A stretch of 64,000 nt of DNA from Klebsormidium nitens (lineage: Eukaryota; Streptophyta; Klebsormidiophyceae; Klebsormidiales; Klebsormidiaceae), in assembly GCA_000708835.1 (NCBI GenBank), contig DF236951.1:248101-312100 (forward strand). The letters are read 5' to 3'. Made by a program: the position numbers and the translations under genes. Under the pieces are notes generated by a model. That model worked only from the letters and a program-made list of their open reading frames with translations. It had not been told where the DNA came from and ran no database searches. Each line of letters opens with the position of its first letter. Positions within the stretch are counted from its first letter, which is position 1. Of the stretch, positions 16,149-28,032 are shown piece after piece.

Positions 16149-17355
16149 TCCGACCCGATGATCAAGTCCCTCTCTTTGAAGAGCTCTGCTTGAAAGTTTG
16201 TACACTCAACGTCCACAGATCAATTGTCAGCAGGCGCAATAAGAAAGCGGGAATGGGCTTCGGTCATACCAGCCGCATGGAGCAAACGAGGAAAGCTGCC
16301 TGGGTCTCGAGGGTTCTTCTCCAACCCTTCTTCCATCAGTCTCGGTTACCAATCCAGGCGTTGCGTTCACGCTGCTTTGCCATCGTTGATGGAAGATACT
16401 ATGGAAAATCCCCCTTGAGATGAAGGTCGATCTGACTGCATCATGCGGTTGGATTTTACGCCTGCGGTTACCCTTTCAGTTTAACTGGTGACTAGTCATA
16501 GTTTCTGCAAGCATGCATGATATTGGCAACTGTTGAACGGCAGCCAGGGGTATGCGTGAAGATTCAACTCTGCAATTACACATGCACGCTTTACCGTCTC
16601 ATGACACGTGTATGTTGCTCATGCAAACCGACTGACTAATACGGCCCGTAGCTGTGGCAAGATGTAAAAGAAGCTAGGCGGCCGGGCGGCCCAATTCAAT
16701 CTATGATACGGCGGCTGGTGCATTTAGCACGAGTGTACGTATATATGCAGAAATGCATCCCCCATGCATGTGATGTGTTCGATCATTGTGCAATGATCGA
16801 TGCCCTTGACGTCATTGTGAGATACACTTTACCGCAAAATGCTGTATGCATACATGGGCACGCATCAGTGGCGCTATCCAAATCATAAACTTTTGCAGGC
16901 AGCCTGCAGTCTGTGTATACATGTATGGTAATCGCTTACTTTACATGGGCCGCCGCAAACCGCACTGTCATGCATGCTTTTATGAGTCAATGCACGAAAT
17001 GCATGAGCGTTATCACCACTTATTTAAACATGCTAATCAGCGCACGTCCTAACTCGTGCATATTTTGATGCCGTGCACTTCGTGAACATGTCCGTTTCAC
17101 ACAGCCTATGTATTTGTCACACAGATTCAATTCAACACCGATTCCATTCATAAGCTAAAATCTCCATTATATCAAAAGTCGCAAGCCTGTCACAACTATT
17201 TACACACAGCTTGCTGCTTGTCCCATCCTGGTTCGACTTCAGGAAGAACTGTAGACTCCCACTTACTGCTGGCCGGAAAGATTTCAATTTGGTTGTCAAC
17301 TCGTCCAATGGACAGGGTAAAATAACCCGCGACAAACAATGTGTTGGCCGTCCAA
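16149..17355. other. Convergent 3'-3' gap rich in TGCATG/GCATGC palindromes
   Basis: Between the ARFRP1 and reductase stop codons. GCATGCATG-type words occur at about 16511, 16742-16770, 16855, 16969-16977 and 16998. No gene recognised. It should contain both 3' UTRs. Confidence 0.5.
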
Positions 17356-20300
17356 TCACCAAGCCTCTACTGGAAACCCTTGCACCGGCGGCACTCGCTC
17401 CGACAACTCCCTCAGCTCCTGGACCTCTTCGTCGGACAGGCTCCAGCCCAAGGCACCCGCAAACTCCTCCGCCTTTAGATGAAATTCAGAATTATTAGGA
17501 ACTCCCAGGAATGCGTGCCATGCACCTATTTACATACTCACTCAAATACGTCCACGACAACAATGTCCATTCGACCGGCAAAGTCCTCTTTGAGGCGTTG
17601 CCTCTACAACGCTGATCTCTCCGAAAGATCAGCATCCTAAAATCAGCATCTTGAAGCAACGTGTCCGAACAATGGGATTGAACGGAAGAAACAACGGGTG
17701 TCCATTGCTCCTTAACAGAAAGGTCCTCGGCCCGCCTCCCAGCTTCACACGCATCATACCATAATCCTTCTTCGAGCGATTTCAGATCGTTTTTGGCGTC
17801 TTTCCTGGAACAGCCTATCACGGTGCCACTGGGATCAAACGAGATTCAGCGCGCAGCAAATCTATTTTTGCAGAAACACGAAGGTGGATGTCACACTGAA
17901 GTCCTTCGCAAGAAATACCTTCAAAGTCAAAAAGGCATCAGACGCAAGCCACTCAACTCCAAAAAATGTTCATTGTGACTTTGACACACCGCTCGTGTGC
18001 TGGAAAACCGGGCGGATTCAAAAAGACGTACCTGTGCTCGGGACTTCGCCCCGGGGATAGGGACCACGTTCCCCTGCGCAATGAGCCAGTTCAACGCCAC
18101 TTGGATTGACGTCTTGTCCCCGTAGTTCCGCCCAATCTGCTTCAGGCGCTTTAGCAGCGGCAAGCTCTGCAAAATTCATCATCGCATATGCTCAGAATGT
18201 GAAACCAGATTCGACCCAGTGAGCTACTGTGAAAAAGGGCTTGACTCCTTACTCCTTGTGTCGAGTTTCTGGTAGAATTACGAATTCTCAGTTGATTTTG
18301 CAGCCTCCTTTGTCTTGACACGCAACTGCGCTTGAGGTCCTTCGCCTTGCGTCAATGAATTGCCCCATCCCTGAAACTTTGGGCGTGACAAGCACAGACC
18401 AACCTCCTCTAACCCAATTCCGTTCCAAGATGAAGCGCCCACTATTGCCGAACACGTCAGAACAACTGGCGCTGAAGCAACTGGATCGCATCGTCGACAG
18501 GCACCCCTCGCAGATCCGAACTGACGGCAAAGCAAGCCAAAGGCGCTGGCAACTCTCACACAAAATCGCACGTACCGAAGCGCTTCGTTACTCAACCAAC
18601 CCACTCCTTACTTCTGTACCGGCGTTCACTTACAATCGCCACCCACCTTCACACACGCCCTTACGTGGCTCAAACAGTAAGCACCGCATACTTCTGAAAC
18701 TGTCTTTCTTCCTCAAATGAGACCTAGAACCGTCACACGTAACCTTACCTGGCACCTAGAATCGTCAAACGTTCCCTTACCTGGCTCAAAAACTCCCGGC
18801 CGTACGTGGTCCCCCGGGGCCCGCTCGGGGGCTTCTCCGGCGTATACTTCCCGCTCAGAATGCCCTGTGCCAACGGCGAATACGCGATGAGCGTGACGCC
18901 TAGTTCGTCGCAGGTCCGCTTCACGCCGTTCTTCTCGGGCAGCCGGTAGAGCAAGTTGTAGTGTACCTGGTTGGAGGCCAGGGGGATCCCCCTCTCCGCC
19001 AGCCGTGCGTGGGCTGCACGCAGGCGGTCCTCTGCGGAAACACAGGGGAGGGTTCGTATGTTCGTAAACATAATCTTTGTCCTACACTATAAATCTTTGT
19101 CCTACACTTAAAGAATTCTTATTATTGCTAAAAGAATTCTTATTATTGCTAAAAGGAATACTGTTTGTAAATATATGAAGGCAATCAGGTAAGTGGGAAG
19201 TTGAGCGGATGAAAAAGAGCGAAGCAGCAGACGCGCACAACAGACTAAAAACCCTGGTTGCGGGACTTACGACCAAAATACGAATTCACAGTGTTTCCGA
19301 GAAAGAAAACCGTTCTTACGCAGGCACTGCCCCTGGGTCTGCGTCACAACAAGCTGCGGACGGCTCCTTCGAGAAACCATACCGTATTTCAGAAGTGCGG
19401 AAAGTGATACGGCTCGATAGGAGATGGAAATAATAGACGCTGCTATGTGGTTCGTAACGATAAACCATAACTCGGAGCTTTTCGAGAGATCAGATGTGAA
19501 GACAGTACGATCAAATCGTGCCTTCTAGCGAAGGCCCTCAAACTAACCTTATTGTAAACAACAAGTTGCATCACTTCAGCTGACGACTCAGGAGGGCAGC
19601 GGACACTCTGTTGCTGTAGATTCTTCAAGCACTAAGACCCTATCATTAGTTTCGGCCTTCGACCCACCTTTGTAATTAGACACACCAACAGCTTTGACAA
19701 GACCTTGGTTGACGGCCTCCGCCAAGCCATCAAGGTACCACTCATTCCCCCAGATGCCCGGCCTGCATCAAGAACGCTACAGTATCAGTCGAACATCGTG
19801 TCCCGTCCAACCGATACCACTACTCTCGCCCCGAGAATTGAATACGTCCGTTCAGAGACGACCAGTAACAACGAGCTGAACAGGTCGCATACCAAAAGAA
19901 GCTTTTTCAAAGTGATCGTACCCTACAACGTTCGCTTCAAGTTTCCAACAAGCAACGGAAAGTACTTCCGAGTGCGGTAGGGGAAAGCGCCGTCAGATGC
20001 AATACGCTCACCACCAATCCATCTTGTCCAAACAAGTGTCACTTTGCTTTTGTATGAAGTGTGCTGCGCACCCGGCAGGAAACTCCAAACAGGAGCTGAG
20101 CCCAACGAAGGCGAATTCATTCTTACCAGTGCAGCTGATAGAGGTCGATCTGGTCCATCTGCAACCGCGACAGCGACTGCTTGACAGCAGCAACAACGGA
20201 CCCCTTTCCAAGGCGCCAAGGCAGCGGAGCGAACTTGGTAGCCACAATGGGCCTCACATTCTGCTTGCTTTCCTTGATGTAGCGGCCAAGGAGAGACTCG

Positions 20301-22174
20301 GAGTCATCGGAGCCGAATTGGGCTGTCCCGTAAACCTCTGGACAACAAGGGGGAAAGAGATGAGACAAGGAGGAGAAAGGCATAGGAAGAGCCAGGCGCA
20401 GATTGCAACAACTTTTCAATGCAGATTGTGTTGAAGAATGCGTTCCCGTAACTAACGCGAATTAAGTTGAATATCGATCAATAAATTAAGCAAGCAGTTT
20501 GGCTGGATATAATCTGGGTCGACTCCTTTGTAATCAAACATGTCTGGGTCTGCCAAGACGCCTGCACACATGACTTGGTGCTGATGCAATTGCCTACAAC
20601 CTCAACAAAGATGCAACCACACGATTTGGAACAAAATGAGAAAGTGGAGGACAAGGAGGAAAGAGTCTAGAAACAAAGATGCAGGCTGTAGACTTGCTTA
20701 CCAGCTGTATCAAAGAAGTTGAGGCCTGAACTGAGAGTGGTCTCGTATGCCTGACGTGCTCCCTCAATCTTCTCATCTGCAAGATAGACGTGCTCATTCG
20801 TAGTCGCCAATGCAACGCCTGCTTCTGACATGCAAAGTCAGAACCCTGCGTCCTTTGCTTTGTCAGGGAACTGGATAAGGTGCTAACTTGACGCGTAACT
20901 GCAATCGCCTCATCTATTGAGCACCAAAAACCAGCGAGTGGGTGTTAGTGTACAAGTATCCACACCGTCCTCTTGAAGCACAAACAAAGGGCAGAAGAGT
21001 ACAAACTACTTTGGGTGCACTTGAGTGTATGCCAAATCATGAAGAGAGACCCACCAGTCCAGCTCCCATCATTCCAGAAGAACTTGTCTCCCTGCAACCA
21101 CAAGAGTGCAGATCAATCATCGGGCCTCCTGTTGGGATATTGTGATCTGGTCTATGCAAGATCAAGCTTCCTCATAAGAAGGGGAAGGTGGTTGACAAAA
21201 GCCTAACATTTGAAAGGCTCTGAGATCTTCTATCCGCAGAAGCTGTCCGTTGTCCGAATGCCCCCTATCAAAGTATCCTTTGATTGCTCCAATCTTTTGT
21301 GTTCAAACCAGTCTGGCTACCCCCATCAATCGATTTGCAAAGGTCCTTCGTTCATGCGTGTGCATGAGCTGTGCAGATAAGTAGTCCCACCATAACAATA
21401 TCAAGAAATGAGTACCACAGGTGAGAGAAAAATCATGCTGGCAGTGATTGTGAGCTGAACCGCACTTCCAGGTAGACAATCATTCAAGATTGCCCAGAAA
21501 TGACGCAAAAAGACAGGGCACACATGTTTCAAACTTTATGAGGTCGTTTATGAATTGGAGCGCTTTACGCCCTCAAGCACTACGACTAGCCATCTGAGCT
21601 GCTTGCTGGTGCACCAAGTTGACAATCGCTCTTTGAGAGTTGCTGAAAACAGCTAAAGCAACATGAACAGATCAAAATCTGAAGGCATGCTGGACGCGGT
21701 AGCTGCTCCAGGCTAGTTGGTGCAGGATCACCTAATTCTTGACCAACCAAGTCTGAGCTGTGGAATGTGATTGTTTAGGGGCCAGACAGGAGAGGATGTT
21801 CCGACCAGTAGAAACACCTGTTCTTTAACCAACAAACCTGAGCTGTGGATTGTGAACATAAGGCCTAACAGGACAGGCATTGAAGAACAGCAGGTCCTCC
21901 TTACCCAGGCCCAAGCGCCCACCCCAATGGGAGACACCTCGACTGAAGACTTGCCAAGCTGGATTCTGTCTTCAGTTTTCACAATCCTTTCCGCCCCCGT
22001 CGAAACAGCGGCCCTGCAAGCTGCCTTGTGCTGCTTACGCACACCGCTCTTTGCTGATCTTTGCAGGAGAGGGATGGTGGGCGCAATACACTCAGTTGAC
22101 CGCAAAAGGGAGGGTGTAGAGAGCGGGTGAGACAGCGGCAGGGCCTGGCTGTGCATGCATTTTGCAAGAGCCAT
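17356..22174 (-). CDS. Plastid-targeted aldo/keto reductase (At1g06690-type)
   Basis: Eight exons join in phase: 22174-21905, 21091-21055, 20776-20702, 20337-20127, 19762-19668, 19031-18781, 18166-18032, 17472-17356, giving 396 residues. The fold is a TIM-barrel NADPH-dependent aldo/keto reductase. The catalytic tetrad is complete: Asp125 (FFDTA), Tyr130 (EVYG), Lys162 (VATKFA), His197 (YQLHW). The NADP-binding ending is IPGAK. The first about 60 residues are Ser/Ala/Arg-rich with few acidic residues and fit a plastid transit peptide. The first in-frame ATG is 22174; the longer open frame upstream has only GTG. The sequence is colinear with the plant protein annotated as an uncharacterised plastid oxidoreductase; the physiological substrate is not known to me. 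Exon 2 (37 nt) is a micro-exon. Confidence 0.92.
19072..19151. repeat. Two short AT-rich tandem repeats in a reductase intron
   Basis: AATCTTTGTCCTACACT occurs twice with a 20-bp period. It is followed at once by two copies of a 21-bp unit beginning AAAAGAATTCTTATTATTGC. Both lie in the intron between the exons at 19762-19668 and 19031-18781. Slippage repeats; no function inferred. Confidence 0.7.
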
Positions 22175-23101
22175 CTCTCCTGGTTCCGAGAAGCTGCTGC
22201 TTTGGAAAGGATCTACCGCCGAAACGCAAAACGGCTCAGCTGCGGAGTCAATCAAAGCTGGGAAAATGCGAATGGACTTAGCCACCTGGAGGAGGGTTTA
22301 GAATCAGCAACAATGAAGCGCTTAAGAAGCGTGAAGGGAGCCTAGATGGATCTGGTGAGAATGCGGAGATCATACTACCTAATACTAATAGGTAGAGATC
22401 TTGCACTTTGGCTAGGTAGATCGTCGTGGTCAAATGGATTTGGCCACGTCGCCCGTTGTGCATGGGATTGACGAGCATAAAGGGAAAGGAGGAGAACCGG
22501 GTTTGTGCCTACGCCGGCTTTCATCGCAATGCATAACGCGGATGAACTGATCAGTAACGCATATGTTAATCAGGCAGAAGCGTTACGCGCGTCGCTACTC
22601 GCTTTCTGCCGGTCCTTGCTCGCCAAGTACCTTAAAGTTCACGATAATAGTTGAGGTCCACCATTACCGTTCACTGGGCCTGATCTGCTTCATGGGTGTA
22701 CTTCTTGATGACATTTCTTCGTTCGGTTCTAGGCTGTCGAATATCGTTGCAAGAACATGCCCACGCATTCACAATGCGCCTGTACCTGCACACCGCCCCA
22801 TGCCTTTGATGCGCACGGGCTATAAGAGATGTGTCCATGATGAGCACTGTTCAAATCTAGGAAGAGAGCGCCTCCTCAGGCTCCTGTGTTCCTTCAGTCC
22901 GTCTCGATCCTGACTCTTGACTTGGACTTGGACACGGAGAGGCGCCCGCCCAGGGCAGCTGATCTTGCTTCCAATTCATGCTGGCAGCTGGCTCTACATT
23001 CCATATTGAGATCTCCCGGTGTCTTTTTAGAGCTAACGAGAGCTCCTACCTGAAGTTCTTTTGGCAAACGCCAGGGCAACTTAGACTTCATTGTTTCTAC
23101 A
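22175..23101. promoter_or_regulatory. Divergent promoter gap between the reductase and the DUF6816-like gene
   Basis: About 0.9 kb between opposite start codons. No gene seen. The stretch contains a small imperfect palindrome (CTACCTAATACTAATAGGTAG, about 22375-22395). TGCATG palindromes are almost absent here, unlike in the tail-to-tail gaps. Confidence 0.35.
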
Positions 23102-26100
23102 ATGCAACAAATGTCGCTGCGGCAAGTGCGGCCATCGACCAGGTCAACGCCCCTTGAGAGGCAGAACTTGCCTCAATCTCATGCTAGCGGCCCGCAATGC
23201 AGCCAATCGCCTCGTCAATGGCATTCTAGGAGTAGATTGCAAAGTAGGACCAAGCTGGCTTCAGGACTGCTTACCAGATGCCCCTTCCAAAAGAATCATA
23301 TTCCCTGGATTTTGAGGACGCCACAGAGTCGAAGCACAGCAGAATTGCGCGAGCGAGCACAAAGGACATTCCCGCTATGTCAAGCAAGAAAGAGCTTACA
23401 CATTAGTGCAGCACGTAGGGGGGATTTAGGACGCCAGAATTCTCTCAAAGGGCCTCAAAATATTAGGGCCGGCTATGCTGAGAGCAACCCCGCCCATATT
23501 CATACGCCTGAGGTGCCTTCGCTAAAGCCAGACGTGTCGGAGACAGAACAGATTGTTGTTAGCGTGTTGGAGTCCTTTCATGAAACAACTGAGCCCGACT
23601 TCTTCAAAGAGTATCGGGACCCTCCTTATACTAAGTTAGTGGACCCATATTCAGACAATGAAAGCAATGATAGAGATGGGGACGACAGGGCTGATGAGGC
23701 GCCCTCAACGGCCGAAAGCACTGGGCGGTTGGGGAAAATCTTGAAGCAATTGTCAGACGTTAAGCGGAGGAACGTGGTGGCACTGATGCTGTTCACTGGT
23801 GCAGAGTGCCAGGTCGCAGGTGAGGGGTCATCTTGTTCTGTTGGTCGCACGAAGGGACACGCAGTTCACTAATGGTTATCTTGTGCAAGCTGCCCGACTT
23901 GTGCAGCTAAAAGTGTTCAGAGCTGCATCGCTGCGGAAGCCACAGAAATGACCTTCTCATGTTAGCTGCCTCCAAATGGAGCTTCGTGACGTCTTGTGTT
24001 TAGCTCCGGCATCTACGAAGAGTGGTACTTTCCAGATTTTGAAATATAAAGTTCTCAATCTGCAGCTACGATGGCTGCGGCAGCGGAGGTGCAGCCCAAA
24101 ACGGCGCCTACGGACGTATCGCTCTTCCGGGCGTTTGGCATCAGCGCGCCGGACATCTACTACCCAAAGTGAGGCTCGCTGCTTTTCGCATCAAGGCAAT
24201 ATCAGCAAGACTGGAAACGTGCGATCTGTTTCTCGACATATTTTCTTTTTGACTTGTGACTTGATGTCAAAAACATCGCAGACAACGCCCCTTCTCCTTC
24301 TCTGATCTGGTCGTACTGGTCAAGCCAGTCTACACTAGCTGGTGTGTGAGGCTTCTTTGATTGCTTCACAAGCAATCTCGCGAAGTACGCCAAGCGTAGT
24401 ACGTCTCATCCCACTCGCAGATTCTTTGAGGGCTACTGGGAAGTAGACTCTGTCTTGGTCGACGTCGATATCCCTGGTGGAATAGAGCAGCTGAGCCTCC
24501 CGCGCTTGGCCAGCATACGGGACATGCTAGACAGACACGTAAGCAACCCCATAATTCTCGACTTGATCGAAAGTAGGTGAAAACTGGTAAATTTCTCTCA
24601 ACGATGCATCCGAGAAGAAGGCTCCGGTTCCATGCCCCATCTTGGATCTCTCCAAAAACGGCAGGGCCCGCCTTTTGCTTATCCAGGGCTCGTTGAGATG
24701 TTTTTAGAAGCTTTTGAGACATTTTGGAAAACTTCTTTGTAACTACTGTGGTGCATCAGGTATGCCCCATTCAAACGCGTGTTGGCCAGTTTGGAGAGAT
24801 TTTCAAGAAGATGCGTGCGTTTAGTAGAATACTCGAGAATGAGATTTGAGAAGCAGGCATCCATTGAAGCTCCGCACTTTTTTGGGCCTTGCAGGAGAAA
24901 TGGGAGGTGAGGTATATCAACCACAAGGGGAACATCATAGCCGATCGAGTGTACAACACGCTGGTGAGTGTTAAAAGTCCATCTCTCCCGCTCGCTTCAC
25001 ACGGAGATATCGGTCCTGTCTGCAAACCGTTTGGAAAGATTCGCTGGCTCCGTCTATGATCTTGACGCATTGCAATCCAATCGATCGCTAACTCCTTCTT
25101 CACGAGAAACGTGGTAACATTACAGAATCTCGTGTGGCGCAGTCGTTGATTGAGGGGAGCGTCATGCAATTCCGCGGCATCTGGAACCCGGACGAGGCAA
25201 ACCGTATGCGCCTGGAGGTGACGGTCGATTCCGCGGGGAGGAAGACCGACCACGGTTTTGGGGTAGAGACCCTCATCACGCGGCGCTCGTTCGACTCGCC
25301 GGCACCGGGCACCTTTGACTCCTCCGAGTTTTCCAGGGAGGTGAGTTGGGCAAACCGAAAATTTGGTAAGATCTTGGTTAGTAGATGCCTGAGCCCTGAG
25401 CCCTGAGTCTCTGGTTGCAGGCGAACGTCCCTGTGGCAACTAGTTTAACTCGGAAAACGATGGAATCCAAGTCGAACTGCGCACAGCAGTGTGTAAGCCG
25501 GGTATTGAATCCGACATATCTTCCCCGCTTCGAGACTTTGCAAAAGGGTCGGGAACGTGACTTCGTCCATGAGAATCAGTCCGCTTGACCCGTTGGTTGT
25601 TGCAGTCGAAGTAAGCCAATGAAGTCACTTCTCAGACCCGTATTTCCATCGCAATTGTGGCAGTTTAACTCGTGCAATGTACTGCGGTCTATCCGAAAGT
25701 CGCGTCTCCCTCCCCTTCGAAGTATCTAACATCCTTCGTTTCTCATTGCACTGATGAACACAAGCAAGTCGTCAACAGGAAGGAGAGCCTGACTGGGGCC
25801 AAAGCATCCGCAACGTTTAAAGTTACTGAGTAGTTTTTGTAGTGACAAGGAGTACACGACCTGACATAAGATTGCGTCTGCAGACGACGGACAACCCGAG
25901 AATTTACCAAGGTCCTCCTCACGTTGACGTGAGTAAAGGCGTACCCTCCTTTGCAAAGCGGTTTCGATGCTGCGCTCTTATCTACTTGGTCTGCTTAACT
26001 CATATCCCCCCCGGTTGCTTGATCTGATTGGTCTAGGAGCGCTAGCAACGGTAGTTGGGGCAAACGGAAAGTGGTTGCGTTAGACCACTCATGAAAGTCG

Positions 26101-27118
26101 TGGCCCTCGTAAGCCGACACAGCAACTGCAAATCTCCTTGCTTCGTGTTTTCAGATCTGTTATTGGACCACTTTTGAAACAAAAGTTGATCCTATTTTTG
26201 ATGGTTCCGGCAGGCGAAGCAGATCTCCTCCCGCTACAAGTGGGACCCCATCCAAGAGTTCCCCGACGAGATGAAGGTGAGCATCCGTGAGCCAGGCAGC
26301 GGGCAGCGGTCCTCGAACCTTCCCTTTGACATCTTGTTGTGTCTTGGCGGTCTTTTAAGACGTGGAGAGCAGAGTTCTATTCGATTATGCATTGGGAAGA
26401 AAAATGAGGTCACACGGGACGGCGTCTCTGAATTTCCCGTTTCTCGTGTGTTCTTTTTTGCGTTATTTATGAAACCCCCTCAGGGAGGTGACGGGCAGCC
26501 TCTGTCCTTGGAAGCGGAAGGAAGAGAAAGGGATTGTCTTCGGTGCCACAGCGGCTGAAAAGACCGTGCTTAAATGGCTGACACTTTTCACATCTCCATT
26601 GCAGTGAAATGAAGATACAGGTCACGAGTAAGTCGCATGGCAACCAATTAACGCTCATACAAAGCCGCCTTGTCTCTGTAACTGCAGGTGATCCAAAAGA
26701 TAGCGACATTCGATTTGCCCGGCGAACAGGACTCGCTGGGCAAGGACGTAGAAAATCTGTTCAGGGTGCTGTCGTCAACGACGAGACCGTCCGTAATCAA
26801 GAAGTACGTCTCGAGAATGACTCGCAAAACAGAGCCTGCAGCATCATGACTAGTCCATTGGTGTGAGCAACAATCTGAAAAGCTTCTGGCGACTGCTGAC
26901 ATATGTATGTCAGAGGAACAGTCTGCGGCCTCTGAATGCGGAGCTTCCGCAACTTTGTAAAGGCCTCCCCTTAATCCCAACATTGGATGCACCGTTTTCG
27001 ATGATTGCACGTGACTGATCTGCTGAACGAGATTGCTTCCGGCTCTGCTCTTTGCAGCGAAGAGCTTGGTCCGTCACTGCACGTCGTTAGGATTACTGGC
27101 ACTTTAAAATTTGTGTAG
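23102..27118 (+). CDS. Thylakoid-lumen protein with twin-arginine signal and DUF6816-like domain
   Basis: Nine exons join in phase: 23102-23819, 24066-24168, 24421-24538, 24895-24963, 25143-25340, 25884-25928, 26214-26276, 26688-26803, 27058-27118, giving 496 residues. The last two-thirds read like the cyanobacterial/plant DUF6816 lumenal family: PDIYYPKFFEGYWEVDSVLV, GNIIADRVYNTLSLIEGSVM, LITRRSFDSPAPG, SSRYKWDP. Splicing exon 1 to exon 2 creates a twin-arginine signal: KRRNVVALMLFTGAECQVA, then alanines at about 239-246. That supports treating the long 5' ORF and the domain as one gene. Residues 1-220 are much longer than a normal transit peptide, basic at first and acidic near 150-205. Either the true start is downstream or this is an N-terminal extension. 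The 61-nt last exon is the weakest. Function of the family is unknown. Confidence 0.65.
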
Positions 27119-28032
27119 CCTTACATGCATTTGGTCCGTGCTGGCAAAAGTACTAGTGTGCATGCAGCAGCAGCACGGCTTTGAGATGTTCAGCCTAGGC
27201 GCAGGCCGCGGCCCCTGCAAATGACATGCAAGAACATGTGCTTGGGCAAGCGCGCCCGTCGCAAAACTTACATGGGCCGGCATGTGGTCTATCATTGAGT
27301 AGTCATGGATCCGGCATTCAGCCACATGAAAGATTATATGCATGTATGTAGCTAGCTGGCCTAGCTCCGACGCGCTGGACTCGATCCGCAAGGACACATA
27401 GATGCGTAAGTTGAGATCATGTCCAAATTGGTGATATCTATAAACTTATTAGCTAGCTAGGTACATTTATTGAATCTAAATGCGTTGCTTGTACTATACT
27501 GTAGCCGTGTTTTTTATCGCGCTAGCTCATGGGCTCATAAGCCCACGTTCTTGAATTCAGCTCCATCTCAACGTGTTGATCATGCAAGCTGGATGTCGAT
27601 CCCTCTGCGCGCATGCAACCCCATGTGCGCGGCTTCAAATCAAAGTGAGAACCAAATTAGGCGCACATAGTCTAGGGGTTCATTCCAATAGGGCGTCCCA
27701 GTGTATATGCAGTCGTTGCATAGTACCTGAGCTGTTGAACATACAGGTTGAACCAAACTCTGAAACATCGCAAGCTAGGATCCAATCTACTAGGTAAAGC
27801 CGCAATCCCCTGGAATCGCTATCTTACACTAGATATTCGACTGGATACCATGACCAATCTGGAAAAAAGATCGAGCTTTATCAAGCTCGGCACATGTGTG
27901 CCTTCCACATGGACGTTAACTACTGTAGCCTGCCAACTGAACTAAGTGCATGCGCATGTGTAGCGCAGGTGCTAGCCAGCAATTATTCCCGTGGCCACCA
28001 CGTAATCCATTTTTATCACAGCCCTTGAGATA
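27119..28032. other. Convergent 3'-3' gap rich in TGCATG/GCATGC palindromes
   Basis: Lies downstream of the DUF6816-like and UXT stop codons. Palindromic words recur at about 27122, 27160, 27222, 27337, 27583, 27609 and 27946. No gene recognised. Confidence 0.45.
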
